Source of the DNA: Gaiellasilicea sp963811885
GTDB taxonomy: Bacteria > Actinomycetota > Thermoleophilia > Gaiellales > Gaiellaceae
Length of the DNA stretch: 64,000 nucleotides
Assembly (NCBI GenBank): GCA_963811885.1
Contig: CAWETB010000008.1
Coordinates: 86,944-150,943 of the forward strand
Reading direction: 5' to 3'
In this document: piece by piece, positions 17,542-27,708 of the stretch
How positions within the stretch are numbered: position 1 is the first letter of the stretch
Layout of the letters: every line of letters begins with the position of its first letter
The notes under the pieces: model-generated
What the model saw: the letters and a program-made list of their open reading frames with translations, nothing else
The model's database searches: none
Told to the model about the DNA's origin: nothing
Position numbers and translations under genes: made by a program

Positions 17542-19168
17542 ATGCTCCTGCTGCTCGCGATCGGCTTCGTCGCGGGCGTCGTCACGGCGCTGTCCCCGTG
17601 CGTCCTCCCCGTCCTGCCGATCGTGCTCGCCGGCGGCGCCACGGGACGCCGGCCGCTCGCGATCGTCGCCGGGATCGTCCTCAGCTTCACCGTCTTCACG
17701 CTCTTCGCCGCATGGCTGCTCGACCTGCTCGGCCTGCCCGAGGACGTCCTGCGCAACCTCGCGATCGTCCTGCTCTTCGTCGTCGCGCTCTCGCTGCTCG
17801 TGCCGCAGGTCGCCGAGTGGCTCTCGCGGCCGCTCCAGTTCCTGACCCGGCGGAGCGGCGGCGACCTCGGCGGCGGCTTCCTGCTCGGAGCCAGCCTCGG
17901 GCTCGTCTTCGTCCCGTGCGCCGGCCCGGTGCTCGCCGCGGTGACGGTGATCGCCGCCCGGCGCGACGTCGGCCTCGACAGCGTCCTGCTGACGCTGGCC
18001 TACGCGCTCGGCGCGGCTGCGCCGATGCTCGCGATCGCGTTCGCCGGCCAGCGGGCCGCACACGCCTTCCGCGCTCACGCCGTGCTCGTCCGCCGCGTCT
18101 CGGGCGTGCTCGTCGCCGGCGCAGCGATCGCGATCGCGCTCGGCGTCGACCGGAACCTGCAGACCGCCCTGCCCGGCTACACGGAGGCATTGCAGAAGCG
18201 CTTCGAGCGCTCCGACTCGGCCCAGCGCGAGCTGCGCAAGCTGACCGGCGGCCGCGATCCCCAGGCAACCGGCGGCGGCACCGCGGCGCTCGAGGACTAC
18301 GGCCCGGCGCCGGACTTCCACGGGATCACGCGCTGGCTCAACTCCAAGCCGCTGACGCTGCAGGAGCTGCGCGGCCGCGTCGTCCTGGTCGACTTCTGGA
18401 CGTACTCGTGCATCAACTGCCTGCGCACGCTGCCGCACGTCCGCGCCTGGGACGCGCGCTACCGGGACGCCGGGCTGACGATCGTCGGCGTCCACTCGCC
18501 CGAGTTCGCGTTCGAGCGCGTCCCGTCGAACGTGCGCGAGAACGTCCGCAAGCTCGGCGTTCGCTACCCCGTCGCGCTCGACAACGACTTCGTCACCTGG
18601 CAGTCCTGGCACAACCAGTACTGGCCGGCCAAGTACCTGATCGACAAGCAGGGCCACGTCCGCTACTTCCACTTCGGCGAAGGCGACTACTCGAAGACGG
18701 AGGACGCGATCAGGACGCTCCTCGGGAGCCGACGCGCCGGCAGCCTACGAAGCTCGCCGACGAGAGCCCGCACGGCCAGATCACGCCGGAGACCTACCTC
18801 GGCTACGAACGCCTCGACCGGAACGGCGGCGAGCCGGTCGTGAAGGACGAGCCGCACGCCTACACCTTCCCGCGCGGCCTCGAGGCCAACGAGCTCGCCT
18901 ACAGCGGCATCTGGACCGTGGAGGCCGAGCGCGCGGTCGGCGGCCTCAGCGCGGGGCTGCGCCTGCAGTACCGGGCGCGCGACGTCTACCTCGTCCTCAC
19001 CGGGAAAGGCAAGGTCGACGTGCTCGTCGACGGGAAGCCCGAGCGGACGGTGCGGGTCAACGCGACGACCGCCTCTACACGCTGGTGCAGCGGCCGCGGA
19101 TCGCCGACCACCTGCTCGAGCTCCGCTTCAGCCCTGGCCTCGCGGCCTACGCGTTCACGTTCGGGTAG
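17542..19168 (+). CDS. dipZ: DipZ-type CcdA/thioredoxin fusion (frameshifted)
   Basis: About 540 aa. Residues 1-220 are a six-TM CcdA module with the two redox cysteines in TALSPCVLPVLPIV and LVFVPCAGPVLAAV. Then an extracytoplasmic TlpA-like thioredoxin domain (VVLVDFWTYSCINCLRTLPHVRAW, CxxC) and a C-terminal beta domain (GGLSAGLRLQYRARDVYLVLTGKGKVDVLVDGK). The order matches mycobacterial DipZ, which moves reducing power from cytoplasmic thioredoxin to extracytoplasmic disulfides. Breaks near 18735 and 19065. Begins 13 nt after the helicase stop. The nearby DCC protein could be a redox relation, but no direct link is visible. Confidence 0.88.
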
Positions 19169-19170
19169 GC

Positions 19171-19176
19171 CACAAT
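19171..19176 (+). promoter_or_regulatory. -10 element of the LuxR-ATPase gene
   Basis: CACAAT, 6 nt before ATG 19183; position supports a leaderless start although the hexamer lacks the usual leading T. Confidence 0.35.
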
Positions 19177-19182
19177 CGGCCG

Positions 19183-21898
19183 ATGGTCACGCGCGAGCAT
19201 GCGGTCGTCGGCAGAGATGTGGAGCTGGCGGTCAATCGACGACTTCCTCGCGCGGCCGGGTGAGGGAGCGCTCGTGCTCGAGGGCGAGCCGGGCATGGGG
19301 AAGACGACGCTCTGGCTGGAGGCGGTCGCACGCGCCGAGGAACGCGACTTCCTCGTTCTCCGCGCCCAGCCGGCCGAGAGCGAGACGCGCCTCTCGTACG
19401 CCGCCCTCGCGGATCTCGTCGGGCCCGAGTACGACCGCGTCCGGGACGAGCTGCCCGAGCCGCAGCAGCGGGCGCTCGACGCCGCGCTGCTTCGCACCGC
19501 GGGCAGCGCGAACTCACGGACGGTCGGCAGCGCGCTCGTCTCGGTGCTCGCTGCGCTGACGCGGGACACGCTCGTCCTCCTCGCGATCGACGACGGGCAA
19601 TGGCTCGACCGCGCCTCGGCTCGCGCGCTCGAGTTCGCCGCCAGGCGGCTGCCGCCCGGCGTGAAGCTGCTGATGGCGCAGCGGCCCGGCGCAGACGTCG
19701 TCGATCCTGGTGAGCCGGTCGAACGAGTGACGCTCGGCCCGCTCTCGCTCGGCGCCCTCCACCACGTGCTGCGCGCGAACCTCGGCTCCGCGCCCTCGCG
19801 GCCGACCCTGATCCGGATCGTCGAGACCTCCGGCGGCAACCCCTTCTTCGCGCTCGCGATCGCACGCGCGCTCCCGGAGTCAGAGGACGCGCGCGCCCCG
19901 CTGCCGATCCCGCCCTCGCTCCAGCAGCTCGTCGCCGGGCGTCTGGCCCGCCTCTCCCCCGCGGCTCGCGAGGCAGCCCTCGTGGCGTCCGCCTTGTCCC
20001 GCCCGACCGTGCGCACGATCGACAACGCCGTCGGGCTCGCGGAGGCCGAGGAAGCAGGGGTGCTGACGGTCGCCCGTGACCGCGTCCGCTTCACCCACCC
20101 GCTGCTCGCGTCGGCCGTCTACGGCTCGGCGCACGGGACGCAGCTGCTCGAGCTGCACCGGCGCCTCGCCGACGTCGTCGACGATCCGGAAGAGCGTGCG
20201 CAGCACCTGGCGCTGTGCACGACCGAGGCCGACGAAGCCGTGGCGACGGAGCTGGAGGCGGCAGCGGCGAGCGCGGCGAGGCGAGGCGCACAGGACGCCG
20301 CGGCCGATCTCTACGACGCTGCCTCCTCGCTCACGCCGGCGGCGGAGGACGCCGCTCGTGCGCGCACGGCTCGTGGGCAGGGCGGTCGCGCTCCACGCGA
20401 GCCGGCGATCCGGGGGCCGCACGGGAACTGGCGGAGCGCGCCGTCGAGACGGCGCCCCCGGGGCCGACGCGGGCCGACGCCCTGCTCGAGCTGAGTCGGA
20501 TTGCGTGGGTCAGGCCGGGCGGCGCACTCGGGCCGCTCGACTACCTCCGGCTCGCGCTCGACGACGCCGGCGAGGACCGCCAGCTCAGCGGGATGATCCA
20601 GGCGAAGCTCGGCATGTACTCGGATGAAGACCACGTCCAGGCGCTCGAGCACTCGGAAGCAGCGGTCGCGCTCCTCGACGAAGACGCCGACCCCGGGTTG
20701 CTCGCGTACACGCTGCTCGACGCTGCTGTTCTACGGCGCCCAGACCGGGCGCGGCATCGACGAGGGACTGCTGCAGCGCGCGCTCGAGCTCGAGGGGCGC
20801 GCGGGCCGGGACGCCGAGCGAAGCTCGCTCGTGCTGATCTGGTACCAGTGCACGGACGCCCACGAGGAGGCACGGGCGCGGCACCGGCTGGAGGACGAGT
20901 GGTACCGCGACCGGGGCGAGGAGATCTGGGTCGCCGAGAAGCGCGCGCATCTCGCGCTCGTGGAGTCCCGGGCCGGCAACTGGGCGCTCGCGCGGGAGCT
21001 GATCGAACAGAGTTACGCGGAGCTCGAGCCCATCGGCCTTCAGGGGCCGCTCGCGATGCCGCTCTGGACGCACGCCCGTTTTGACGCACTGGAAGGTCGC
21101 ACCGAGGCTGCCCGCGCGGCGCTCCAGCCGCTGCTCGAAACCCGGAGCTCGCGGCCCGGCAGCGCCTGGTTCGCGACGTTCCCCCTCGAGGCGCTCGGCT
21201 TCATCGACCTGGTCGAGGGCGACTTCGCCGGCGCCGACCGGGCGTTCGCCGAGCTCGACAACCTGCTGGAGTCGATCGGCGTCTCCGTCCCCTTCGCGGT
21301 CCGCTCGGACGCCGATCATGTCGAGGCCGCGGTCGGCCTCGGCGACCTCGAGCGGGCCTCGCGCATTCTCGACCGCTTCGAACGACGGGCGTCGAGCGCA
21401 CCGAGGATCTGGACGAGCCTGACGCTACCGCGGGCCCGAGCGCTGATCGCCGCCGCCGAAGGCGATCCGGATCGCGCGCTGACCCTGCTCGACGATGTTC
21501 ACGGAGGCGCCACGCTGCCCTTCGAGCACGCGCGCAACATCCTGCTGCGGGGCTCGCTGCAGCGGCGACTGAAGCAGAAGCGGGCGGCTGCGCTCTCCCT
21601 GTCGGAGGCGGTCGAGATCTTCGACCGGCTCGGCGCTCCGGACTGGTCGCGGCGCGCACGGGACGAACTCGGGCGTGTCGGGCTCAGGCGTGGCGATCCC
21701 GACGAGCTGACGGAGACGGAGCGACGGATCGCGGAGCTCGCGGCGACGGGGCTGACGAATCGCGAGGTCGCGCAGGCCGCATTCGTGAGCCCGAAGACCG
21801 TCGAGGCGAACCTCGCCCGCGTCTACCGGAAGCTCGGCATCCGTTCGCGAGCCGAGCTCGGCGCCGCCATGGCCAGGGACGGCGGCACCAAGACGTAG
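19183..21898 (+). CDS. LuxR-family regulator with AAA/STAND ATPase (LAL type, frameshifted)
   Basis: About 905 aa, typical of large LuxR (MalT-like, LAL) regulators. N-terminal P-loop VLEGEPGMGKTTLWLEA, Walker B LVLLAIDDGQWLD, SGGNPFFALAIARAL, then helical TPR-like repeats and a C-terminal LuxR HTH (LTETERRIAELAATGLTNREVAQAAFVSPKTVEANLARVYRKLGIRSRAEL). Frame breaks near 19232, 20390 and 20725. ATG 19183 gives the domain start VVGRDVELAV after correcting the first break. A DUF4242 gene follows, a pairing often seen in actinobacteria, and may be a target. Inducer unknown. Confidence 0.88.
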
Positions 21899-21932
21899 GG
21901 AAACGCCCGATTCGTCCGAGCCGTCTGCGCCC

Positions 21933-21938
21933 TAGCGT
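21933..21938 (+). promoter_or_regulatory. -10 element of the DUF4242 gene
   Basis: TAGCGT, 6 nt before GTG 21945; places the start and suggests transcription separate from the LuxR gene. Confidence 0.4.
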
Positions 21939-21944
21939 CGAGGC

Positions 21945-22241
21945 GTGGAGATGTTCCTCGTCGAGCACTACCGTCCGGGCCTGTCGAGCGATGTGCTCGC
22001 CGCGGCCGTGTCCGACGTTCGAGCCGCGGCGGCGGCCCTCGCGGCCGAGGGCCGCCCGCTCGCGTACCTCCGGTCGGCGATCGTGCCGGACGACGAGGCG
22101 TATCTCTCGTTCTTCCAAGCCGCCTCGAAGGCGGACGTGCGTGCGGCGTACGACCGCGCCTGCGTCGGCTTCGACCGGATCAGCGAGGCAGTGCCCGCAG
22201 AACCCGAACCCAAGGAGGAAGCATGCGTAGAACCGCATTGA
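21945..22241 (+). CDS. DUF4242-family small protein
   Basis: 98 aa from GTG 21945. MFLVEHYRPGLSSDVLAAAV and LAYLRSAIVPDDEAYLSFFQAASKADVRAAYDRA match the ferredoxin-like DUF4242 fold, whose Streptomyces member SCO4226 binds nickel. Here the residues of the metal site cannot be confirmed by eye. It overlaps the start of the following secreted protein by 19 bp, so the two genes are coupled; the AAGGAGGA RBS of the next gene is inside this one. Confidence 0.75.
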   Translation: MEMFLVEHYRPGLSSDVLAAAVSDVRAAAAALAAEGRPLAYLRSAIVPDDEAYLSFFQAASKADVRAAYDRACVGFDRISEAVPAEPEPKEEACVEPH

Positions 22242-22841
22242 TCGCGGCCGTCGTCGTGGTAGTGCTCACGGCGGCGGCGCTCGCCGGCGCCGGAGTGACG
22301 CCAGGCACGACCGCAGCCGGCCCGCCGGCACAGGAGATCGCCAAGCTGAAGCAGAAGATCGCCGCGCTCCAGGCTCAGCTCGCCGCCCTGCAAGCACGTT
22401 CGCCGGAGGCGATCAGGAAACAGCTCGAGGTCGTCAAGCGAGTGACCGACCGGTTCGAGAACGCGAACGCCGCCGAGGCGCGCGGTTACGTGCAGGGCTC
22501 GCCCGTGCGAGAGCTCGCCCCAGGGCGGGATGGGCTTCCACTACATGAACCCGGCGGCGATCCAGGATCCGAAGCTCGATCCGCTGAAGCCCGAGGTGCT
22601 GCTCTACGCCCAGGCGACGGGCGGGCTCCAGCTGATCGGCGTCGAGTACATGAAGGTCGACGGCGACCAGAGCCTGGCGACGGACGGCGACCGGCCGACG
22701 CTGTTCGGCCGCGCGTTCGACGGGCCGATGCTCGGCCACGCGCCGGGGATGCCGATCCACTACGACCTGCACGTCTGGCTGCAGAAGCGGAACCCGAGCG
22801 GGATGTTCGCCCAGTGGAACCCCGAGGTGTCCTGCAAGTAG
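22223..22841 (+). CDS. Secreted hypothetical with coiled coil (frameshifted)
   Basis: About 205 aa, ATG 22223 preceded by AAGGAGGA. Signal peptide (MRRTALIAAVVVVVLTAAAL), coiled coil IAKLKQKIAALQAQLAALQAR, then after a break near 22520 a conserved globular part: GGMGFHYMNPAAI, LDPLKPEVLLYAQATGGLQL, VEYMKVDGDQS, GHAPGMPIHYDLHVWLQKRNPSGMFAQWNP and a final Cys. The HYDLHVWLW..NPSG..A.WNP signature belongs to a family of uncharacterised secreted proteins. No enzymatic residues obvious. Probably exported by Sec. Confidence 0.72.
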
Positions 22842-22852
22842 GAGCGGTCGGT

Positions 22853-22858
22853 TAGGGT
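22853..22858 (+). promoter_or_regulatory. -10 element of the aldo/keto reductase gene
   Basis: TAGGGT, 7 nt before ATG 22866 (leaderless type). Confidence 0.45.
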
Positions 22859-22865
22859 CGCGGGC

Positions 22866-23898
22866 ATGACGTACGTCGCCGCGACCGACCGCTACGACCG
22901 GATGCAGTACCGCCGCAGCGGCCGCAGCGGCCTGCAGCTGCCTGCGGTCTCGCTCGGCCTCTGGCACAACTTCGGCCGCGACCGGCCCGTACGAGCTCGG
23001 CCGCGCGATCGCGCGCCGCGCCTTCGACCTCGGCATCCTCCACTTCGACCTCGCGAACAACTACGGGCCGCCGTTCGGCTCCGCGGAGGAGAACTTCGGC
23101 CGGATCCTGAGCGACGACCTCCGCCCCTACCGCGACGAGCTGATCATCTCGACCAAGGCCGGCTACGACATGTGGCCGGGCCCGTACGGCGAGTGGGGCT
23201 CGCGCAAGTACCTGCTCGCGAGCCTCGACCAGTCGCTGGCGCGGATGGGCCTCGAGTACGTCGACCTCTTCTACTCGCACCGCTTCGATCCGGAGACCCC
23301 GCTCGAGGAGACGATCGGCGCGCTCGACACCGCTGTGCGGCAGGGGAAGGCGCTCTACGCCGGCATCTCGTCCTACTCGGCCGCGAAGACGCGGGAGGCG
23401 GCCGCGATCGCACGCGACCTGGGTACGCCGATCGTGATCCACCAGCCGTCGTACTCCATGCTCAACCGCTGGATCGAGCCGGAGCTGCTCGACACGCTCG
23501 AGGCCGAGGGCATCGGCTGCATCGCCTTCTCGCCGCTCGCGCAGGGGATGCTCACCGACCGCTATCTCGACGGCATCCCGCCCGACTCGCGGGCCGCCCG
23601 CGAGGGCACGGCGCTCGATTCCGAACGGCTGAACGAGGAGACGCTCGCGAAGGTGCGCGCCCTCAACGAGGTCGCAGCGAGCCGCGGCCAGTCACTCGCG
23701 CAGATGGCGATCGCCTGGATCCTCCGCCACCAGGGCGTGACGTCGGCCCTGATCGGCGCGAGCAGCGTCGAGCAGCTGGAGGCGAACGTGGCGGCGCTCG
23801 ACCGGCTCGACTTCTCCGACGACGAGCTCGCCGAGATCGACCGCTACGCGACGGAGGCCGACATCAACCTCTGGGCGCGCTCGAGCAGCGCGGAGTAG
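22866..23898 (+). CDS. Aldo/keto reductase, L-glyceraldehyde-3-phosphate reductase (YghZ)-like (frameshift near N-terminus)
   Basis: About 344 aa TIM barrel. MQYRRSGRSGLQLPAVSLGLWHNFG is the family start; FDLANNYGPPFGSAEENFG contains the catalytic Asp and Tyr, ISTKAGYDMWPGPYG the Lys, and VDLFYSHRFDPETPLEET the His. The C-terminal NADPH site is ALIGASSVEQLEAN. GPPFGSAE and the KAGYxMWPGPYG segment are characteristic of the YghZ/Gpr subgroup. One break near 22989. The following KDPG aldolase gene starts 8 nt after the stop, suggesting a sugar-catabolic operon. Confidence 0.9.
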
Positions 23899-23905
23899 CT
23901 CCCGC

Positions 23906-24509
23906 ATGACTGCGATCGACGAGCTCGCGCGGCAGCGCGTCTTGCCCGTGCTGCGCTGCAGCGACGCCGCCGACGCACTCGCGACCGCCCGGGCGGCTGC
24001 CGCGGCCGGCTGCCGCGTCGTCGAGCTGACGATGTCGACGCCCGGCGTCGAGGACGCGATCGCACCGCTCGTCGCCGACGGGCTGGTGGTCGCCGTGGGG
24101 ACGGTTCGGGACGCGCGTGACGTCGCCCGTCTGGCGGACGCGGGAGCGTCGCTCGTGGTCTCGTTCTGGAATCCGCCCGGCTTCGTCGCGGCGGCCGAGG
24201 CGGCGGGTATCGAGGCGATCCCGGGCGGGTTCACCGCCCACGAGCTGGCGGCCGCTCAGGCGGACGGCGCGACGGTCGTGAAGCTCTTCCCCGCCTCGCT
24301 CGCCGGGCCGTGCCTACCTGCCGGCGCTGCGGCCGCTGCTTCCCGACCTGCAGCTGCTCGTCACCGGAGGGATCGATCCGGACGGTGTCGCACCGTGGCT
24401 CGCTGCCGGCGCGCTCGCGGTGGGGCTGGGGAGCAAGCTCGGCACAGCCGGAACGGTTGGCGCGGCCGAGGTCGAGCGTCGCTGCCGGGCCGCGCTCGCC
24501 GCCGTCTGA
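23906..24509 (+). CDS. eda: KDPG/KHG aldolase (frameshifted)
   Basis: About 200 aa class I aldolase cleaving 2-keto-3-deoxy-6-phosphogluconate to pyruvate and glyceraldehyde-3-phosphate (Entner-Doudoroff). The Glu base is in CRVVELTMSTPG, the Schiff-base Lys in ATVVKLFPASLAGP, and the phosphate site in LLVTGGIDPDG and AVGLGSKL. One extra base near 24310 splits LAGP from YLPALRPLLPDLQ. ATG 23906 follows the aldo/keto reductase by 8 nt. Its stop abuts the convergent PAC2 gene. With pgl at 13230 it fits a phosphogluconate route, though edd is not in the window. Confidence 0.88.
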
Positions 24510-25406
24510 CTAGCGGTCGCGCGGCGTGTCGTCGCCGTTCTCGGCGTCGCGCTCGCGCAGGAACTGCGTCAGCTCGGCCGCGAGCGCGTCGCCCGACACG
24601 TTCGGCATCTCCTCGTGCTCCTCGAGATCGAGCTCATCGGTCCGCTTCTCGAGCTCGGCGACGTAGGCCGCCGTCTCCTCGTCCGTCGAGACGGCCTCGC
24701 TCACCTGCTCGGCGTACGACTCCTCCGCCTCGGCCAGCTCCGTGGTGTCGATCGGGACGTCGAGCAGCTGGGCGAGCCGGTCGCAGAGCGCCCGGGCGGC
24801 GCGCGGGCTCGGCGCCAGCGAGACGTAGTGCGGCACGGCCGCCCACAGGCTCGCGGCCGGGATTCCCTCGCGCCGGCACGTGTCCTGGAGGACGCCGACG
24901 ATCCCGGTCGGGCCCTCGTAGCGCGAATGCTGCAGGCCGAGGTCGGCGACGAGCTCGGGGTCGCTCGCCGCTCCCGTCACCGGCGCCGCCCGCGTGTGCG
25001 GCACATCGGCCAGCAGCGAGCCGAGCGTGACGAGCAGCTCGACGTCGAGATCGCGCGCCAGGTCGACGACGAGCTTGCTGAAGGTCTGCCAGCGCAGGCT
25101 CGGCTCGACGCCGAGCAGCAGCACGACGTCACGCTCGGTCCCGGGGATCCGCGCGTGGTAGAAGGCGTTCTCGGGCCACTCGATCCGGCGCGTCAAGCCC
25201 TCGTCGAGCGAGACGTGCGGCCGGTTCGCCTGGAAGTCGATGAAGTTCTCGGGATCGATGTCCGCGAACCGCTCGGCGTTCCAGATCCGCGCGAGGTAAC
25301 CGGCTGCCAGGGTCGCCCCCTGGCCACCGTCGTTCCAGCCCCTGAACGCCGCAACCAGCACCGGCCGCTGCAGCGCGGGTCTGCCGACCATGCGCAGCTC
25401 GCTCAT
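24510..25406 (-). CDS. PAC2-family protein
   Basis: Intact 298-aa protein. PAC2 signature LVAAFRGWNDGGQGATLAAGYL at residues ~16-37, then DFQANRPHVSLDEG, VLLLGVEPSLRWQTF, ELLVTLGSLLADVPHTR, a GPTGIVGVL segment and SLWAAVPHYVSLAPSPRA; acidic helical C-terminus. The family includes proteasome-assembly-chaperone homologues and is widespread in actinobacteria, where its exact role is undetermined. ATG overlaps the ctaA stop (ATGA), but a TACACT -10 also sits 6 nt upstream inside ctaA, so it may be both coupled and independently transcribed. Confidence 0.88.
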   Translation of the reverse strand: MSELRMVGRPALQRPVLVAAFRGWNDGGQGATLAAGYLARIWNAERFADIDPENFIDFQANRPHVSLDEGLTRRIEWPENAFYHARIPGTERDVVLLLGVEPSLRWQTFSKLVVDLARDLDVELLVTLGSLLADVPHTRAAPVTGAASDPELVADLGLQHSRYEGPTGIVGVLQDTCRREGIPAASLWAAVPHYVSLAPSPRAARALCDRLAQLLDVPIDTTELAEAEESYAEQVSEAVSTDEETAAYVAELEKRTDELDLEEHEEMPNVSGDALAAELTQFLRERDAENGDDTPRDR

Positions 25407-26321
25407 CGACTCAGTGTACGCGGGGTGCGCCAGAGAGCGGTCACGAGTCCGACCGTGCAGGCCCAGACGAGCGCAGCCAGGCCGACGTGGATCAGCACCA
25501 GCCACCAGGGCAGCTGGTTGCGCCATTGCAGCTCGCCGACCGTCATCTGCACGAGGAGAAGGACGAGCAGGACTCCCGCCCACGGCGCGAGCACGCCCGC
25601 CCGGTCGCGGTTGCGATGGAGCCAGACGAGCAGGACCAGGAAGGTGAGCCCGAACGCCGCCGTCGCGCGGACGTGGATGTAGACGGCGTCGAGCAGGTTC
25701 CAGAAGCGCTCGATCTCGGCGCTGTCACCGGGATGCGGCCCGGCCGCGGTCGAGACCGTGCCGGTGAAGACGAGGACACCGCAGGCTCCCGCGAGCGCGA
25801 GACCGAGCAGCCGAAGCCACCGCGGCGCCGGTGACTCGACCCGGCCGTGCGCGTTCCCCCAGGCTTCGACCGCCAGCACGGTCGCCGTCGCGAGCACCAC
25901 GAGCGCGAGCAGGAAGTGCGTGCCGACCATCAGCGGATGCAGGTCGAGCCGGATCGTCACCAGCCCGAGCGGCGCCTGCGCGATCGTGCCGAGGAAGGTG
26001 AAGGCGGCGAGCCAGCGGGCCCAGCGGACAAGGCCCGGCGTGCGGTAGGCGAAGATCCAGGTCGCCAGCGAGAGGGCGATCGGGAAGAGCGCCATCACGC
26101 GGTTCCCGAACTCGATCGACGAGTGCTCGCCGACGGCCGGGAAGAACGCTCCCTGCTGGCAGCCCGGCCACGACTCGCACGCGAGTCCCGAGCCGGTCAG
26201 CCGCACGGCGGCGCCCGGTGAGGACGATCAGGTAGAGCGAGATGGCCGAGGCGAGCGCGAGGCGTGCGTAGCGCGCGGCGGTCAGCTCGCGCCGGCCGGT
26301 GCCTGTCGCGGTCGTCTCCAC
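25403..26321 (-). CDS. ctaA: Heme A synthase (COX15/CtaA) (frameshift near N-terminus)
   Basis: About 305 aa, eight-span membrane enzyme that hydroxylates the C8 methyl of heme O to make heme A for aa3-type cytochrome oxidase. TM1 ASAISLYLIVLTG is joined, after a break near 26212, to VRLTGSGLACESWPGC. Heme-ligand histidines are in GEHSSIEFGNRVMAL, LDLHPLMVGTHFLLALVV, DAVYIHVRATAAFG and LVLIHVGLAALVW. The Cys pair in ACESWPGCQQG matches the extracellular-loop cysteines of actinobacterial CtaA. GTG 26321 chosen from the -10 7 nt upstream. Confidence 0.9.
25413..25418 (-). promoter_or_regulatory. -10 element of the PAC2 gene (inside ctaA)
   Basis: Minus-strand TACACT, 6 nt before ATG 25406. Confidence 0.45.
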
Positions 26322-26328
26322 GGCATCG

Positions 26329-26334
26329 AGTGTA
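26329..26334 (-). promoter_or_regulatory. -10 element of ctaA
   Basis: Minus-strand TACACT, 7 nt before GTG 26321; supports GTG rather than the out-of-frame ATG at 26326. Confidence 0.45.
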
Positions 26335-26404
26335 GGCGTCAGCCGCCGACCTGGATCGCACCGCCGCCGCCGACGAGCACGGGCTCAACGAGGGCGTCGA
26401 GGTC

Positions 26405-27427
26405 CTAGTGCAGCGAAACCCCGGATCCCTCGACGACGCGTCCGACGCGGCACACGAAGAGCTTCCGCGACGCGAACTCCGCCTGCAACACCGCTCCCTT
26501 GTCGGCCGGCAGCGAGACGAGCAGCCCGCCCGCGGTCTGCGGGTCGTATGCGAGCGCGAGCTGCGCCTCCGAGAGGTCGCCCGCCTCGACGTGCGGGCCG
26601 GCGAAGTCGCGGTTGCGGCGGTCGCCGCCCGTCCGGATGCCCGCTTCGGCCTGCTCCAGCGCGCCGGGGAAGAACGGAAGCGCGGCGGCGTCGAGCTCGA
26701 TCCGGACGCCGCTCCGCTCCGCCATCTCGTGCGCGTGCCCGAGCAGGCCGAAACCGGTGACGTCCGTGACCGCATTCGGCTCGAACGGGCGGAGCGCGTC
26801 GGCTGCGTCGCGGTTGAGCGCCGTCATCGCCTCGGTCGCCGCCTCCAGCCCCTCTTCGTGGCGCCGCCCCTCGCGCGCGGCGTGCAGGAGCATCCCGGTG
26901 CCGAGCGGCTTCGTCAGGAAGAGCGCATCGCCCGGCCGGGCGCCGCTCTTCGGCCAGAAGCCGTCCGGGTGGACCGTGCCGACGACCGCGAGCCCGTACT
27001 TCGGCTCCTCGTCGCGGAGCGTGTGGCCGCCGGCGAGGATCGCGCCGGCCGCGCGCACCTGCTCGTCGGCGGCGCCGAAGATCGCGGCGAGCGTCTCGTT
27101 CGGAAGGCTCTCCGGGAACGCCGCGATCGAGAGCGCGAGCAGCGGCGAGCCGCCCATCGCGAAGACGTCGTTGAGCGCATTCGTCGCCGCGATCCGGCCG
27201 TAGAGCGCCGGGTCGTCGACGAGCGGCGGGAAGAAGTCGAGCGTGAAGACGAGCGCGCGCTCGTCGTCGAGCTTGTAGACGGCCGCGTCGTCGGAGGGAG
27301 CGAGCCCGACGAGGAGGTTCTCGGCCTCGGCCGGCACGAAGCCGCGCAGCAGCTCCTCGAGCCGCGCCGCCGGGTACTTCGCCGCGCAGCCGCCGCTCGG
27401 CGCGAGGGAGGTCAGGCTCGTCGACAC
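26405..27427 (-). CDS. selD: Selenophosphate synthase (selenide, water dikinase)
   Basis: Intact 340-aa SelD, which makes selenophosphate from selenide and ATP for selenocysteine and/or selenouridine synthesis. The active-site region is APSGGCAAKYPAARLEELL with Cys (not Sec) followed by the essential Lys. ATP/Mg residues are in GLAPSDDAAVYKL, TLDFFPPLVDDP, NALNDVFAMGG (conserved Asn/Asp), VTDVTGFGLLGHAHEMAE and DPQTAGGLLVSLP. GTG 27427 has a TATCTT -10 6 nt upstream. No selA, selB or selC is in the window, but the gene implies selenium use. The reading frame continues for 21 sense codons beyond the TAG stop (see findings). Confidence 0.95.
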   Translation of the reverse strand: MSTSLTSLAPSGGCAAKYPAARLEELLRGFVPAEAENLLVGLAPSDDAAVYKLDDERALVFTLDFFPPLVDDPALYGRIAATNALNDVFAMGGSPLLALSIAAFPESLPNETLAAIFGAADEQVRAAGAILAGGHTLRDEEPKYGLAVVGTVHPDGFWPKSGARPGDALFLTKPLGTGMLLHAAREGRRHEEGLEAATEAMTALNRDAADALRPFEPNAVTDVTGFGLLGHAHEMAERSGVRIELDAAALPFFPGALEQAEAGIRTGGDRRNRDFAGPHVEAGDLSEAQLALAYDPQTAGGLLVSLPADKGAVLQAEFASRKLFVCRVGRVVEGSGVSLH

Positions 27428-27433
27428 CGCCCC

Positions 27434-27439
27434 AAGATA
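27434..27439 (-). promoter_or_regulatory. -10 element of selD
   Basis: Minus-strand TATCTT, 6 nt before GTG 27427 (leaderless type). Confidence 0.45.
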
Positions 27440-27535
27440 CGCCTCGCGTCTTTCCCGGCGCGTCGCTCGCGGAGCGTAGGCCGGTGGAACAGTGCGTGAG
27501 CACGGGCCGCCGGCTGGAGCTTCGCGAGCGCGCGA

Positions 27536-27617
27536 GCGTTCGCCGGAGGCCGGCTCCGCCGGCCGGGAGGCGAATGCGGCCGGGAAGACGCGACGGCGGC
27601 CGGGGAGCCGCCGTCGC
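27536..27617. other. Structured intergenic segment between selD and the SDR gene
   Basis: The 281-bp gap 27428-27708 holds no convincing ORF. GCGTTCGCC (27536-27544) pairs with GGCGAATGC (27569-27577) around an inner GCCGGC/GCCGGC stem, and GCGACGGCGGC (27590-27600) pairs perfectly with GCCGCCGTCGC (27607-27617). I could not fold it into tRNA-Sec or another known RNA. Strand unknown. Confidence 0.35.
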
Positions 27618-27708
27618 TACTCAGGGGAGAGGAGGAGCCTGGGTATCTGGGCCCAGGTTCGCGGTCCTGATAGCGACTCCTTGCGCGTTTCTGAGATAGT
27701 CGAAACGC

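Noticed and set aside
27428..27708. Possible tRNA-Sec gene upstream of selD
   Set aside because: No UCA anticodon loop, no T-loop sequence and no 8-bp acceptor pairing could be found.
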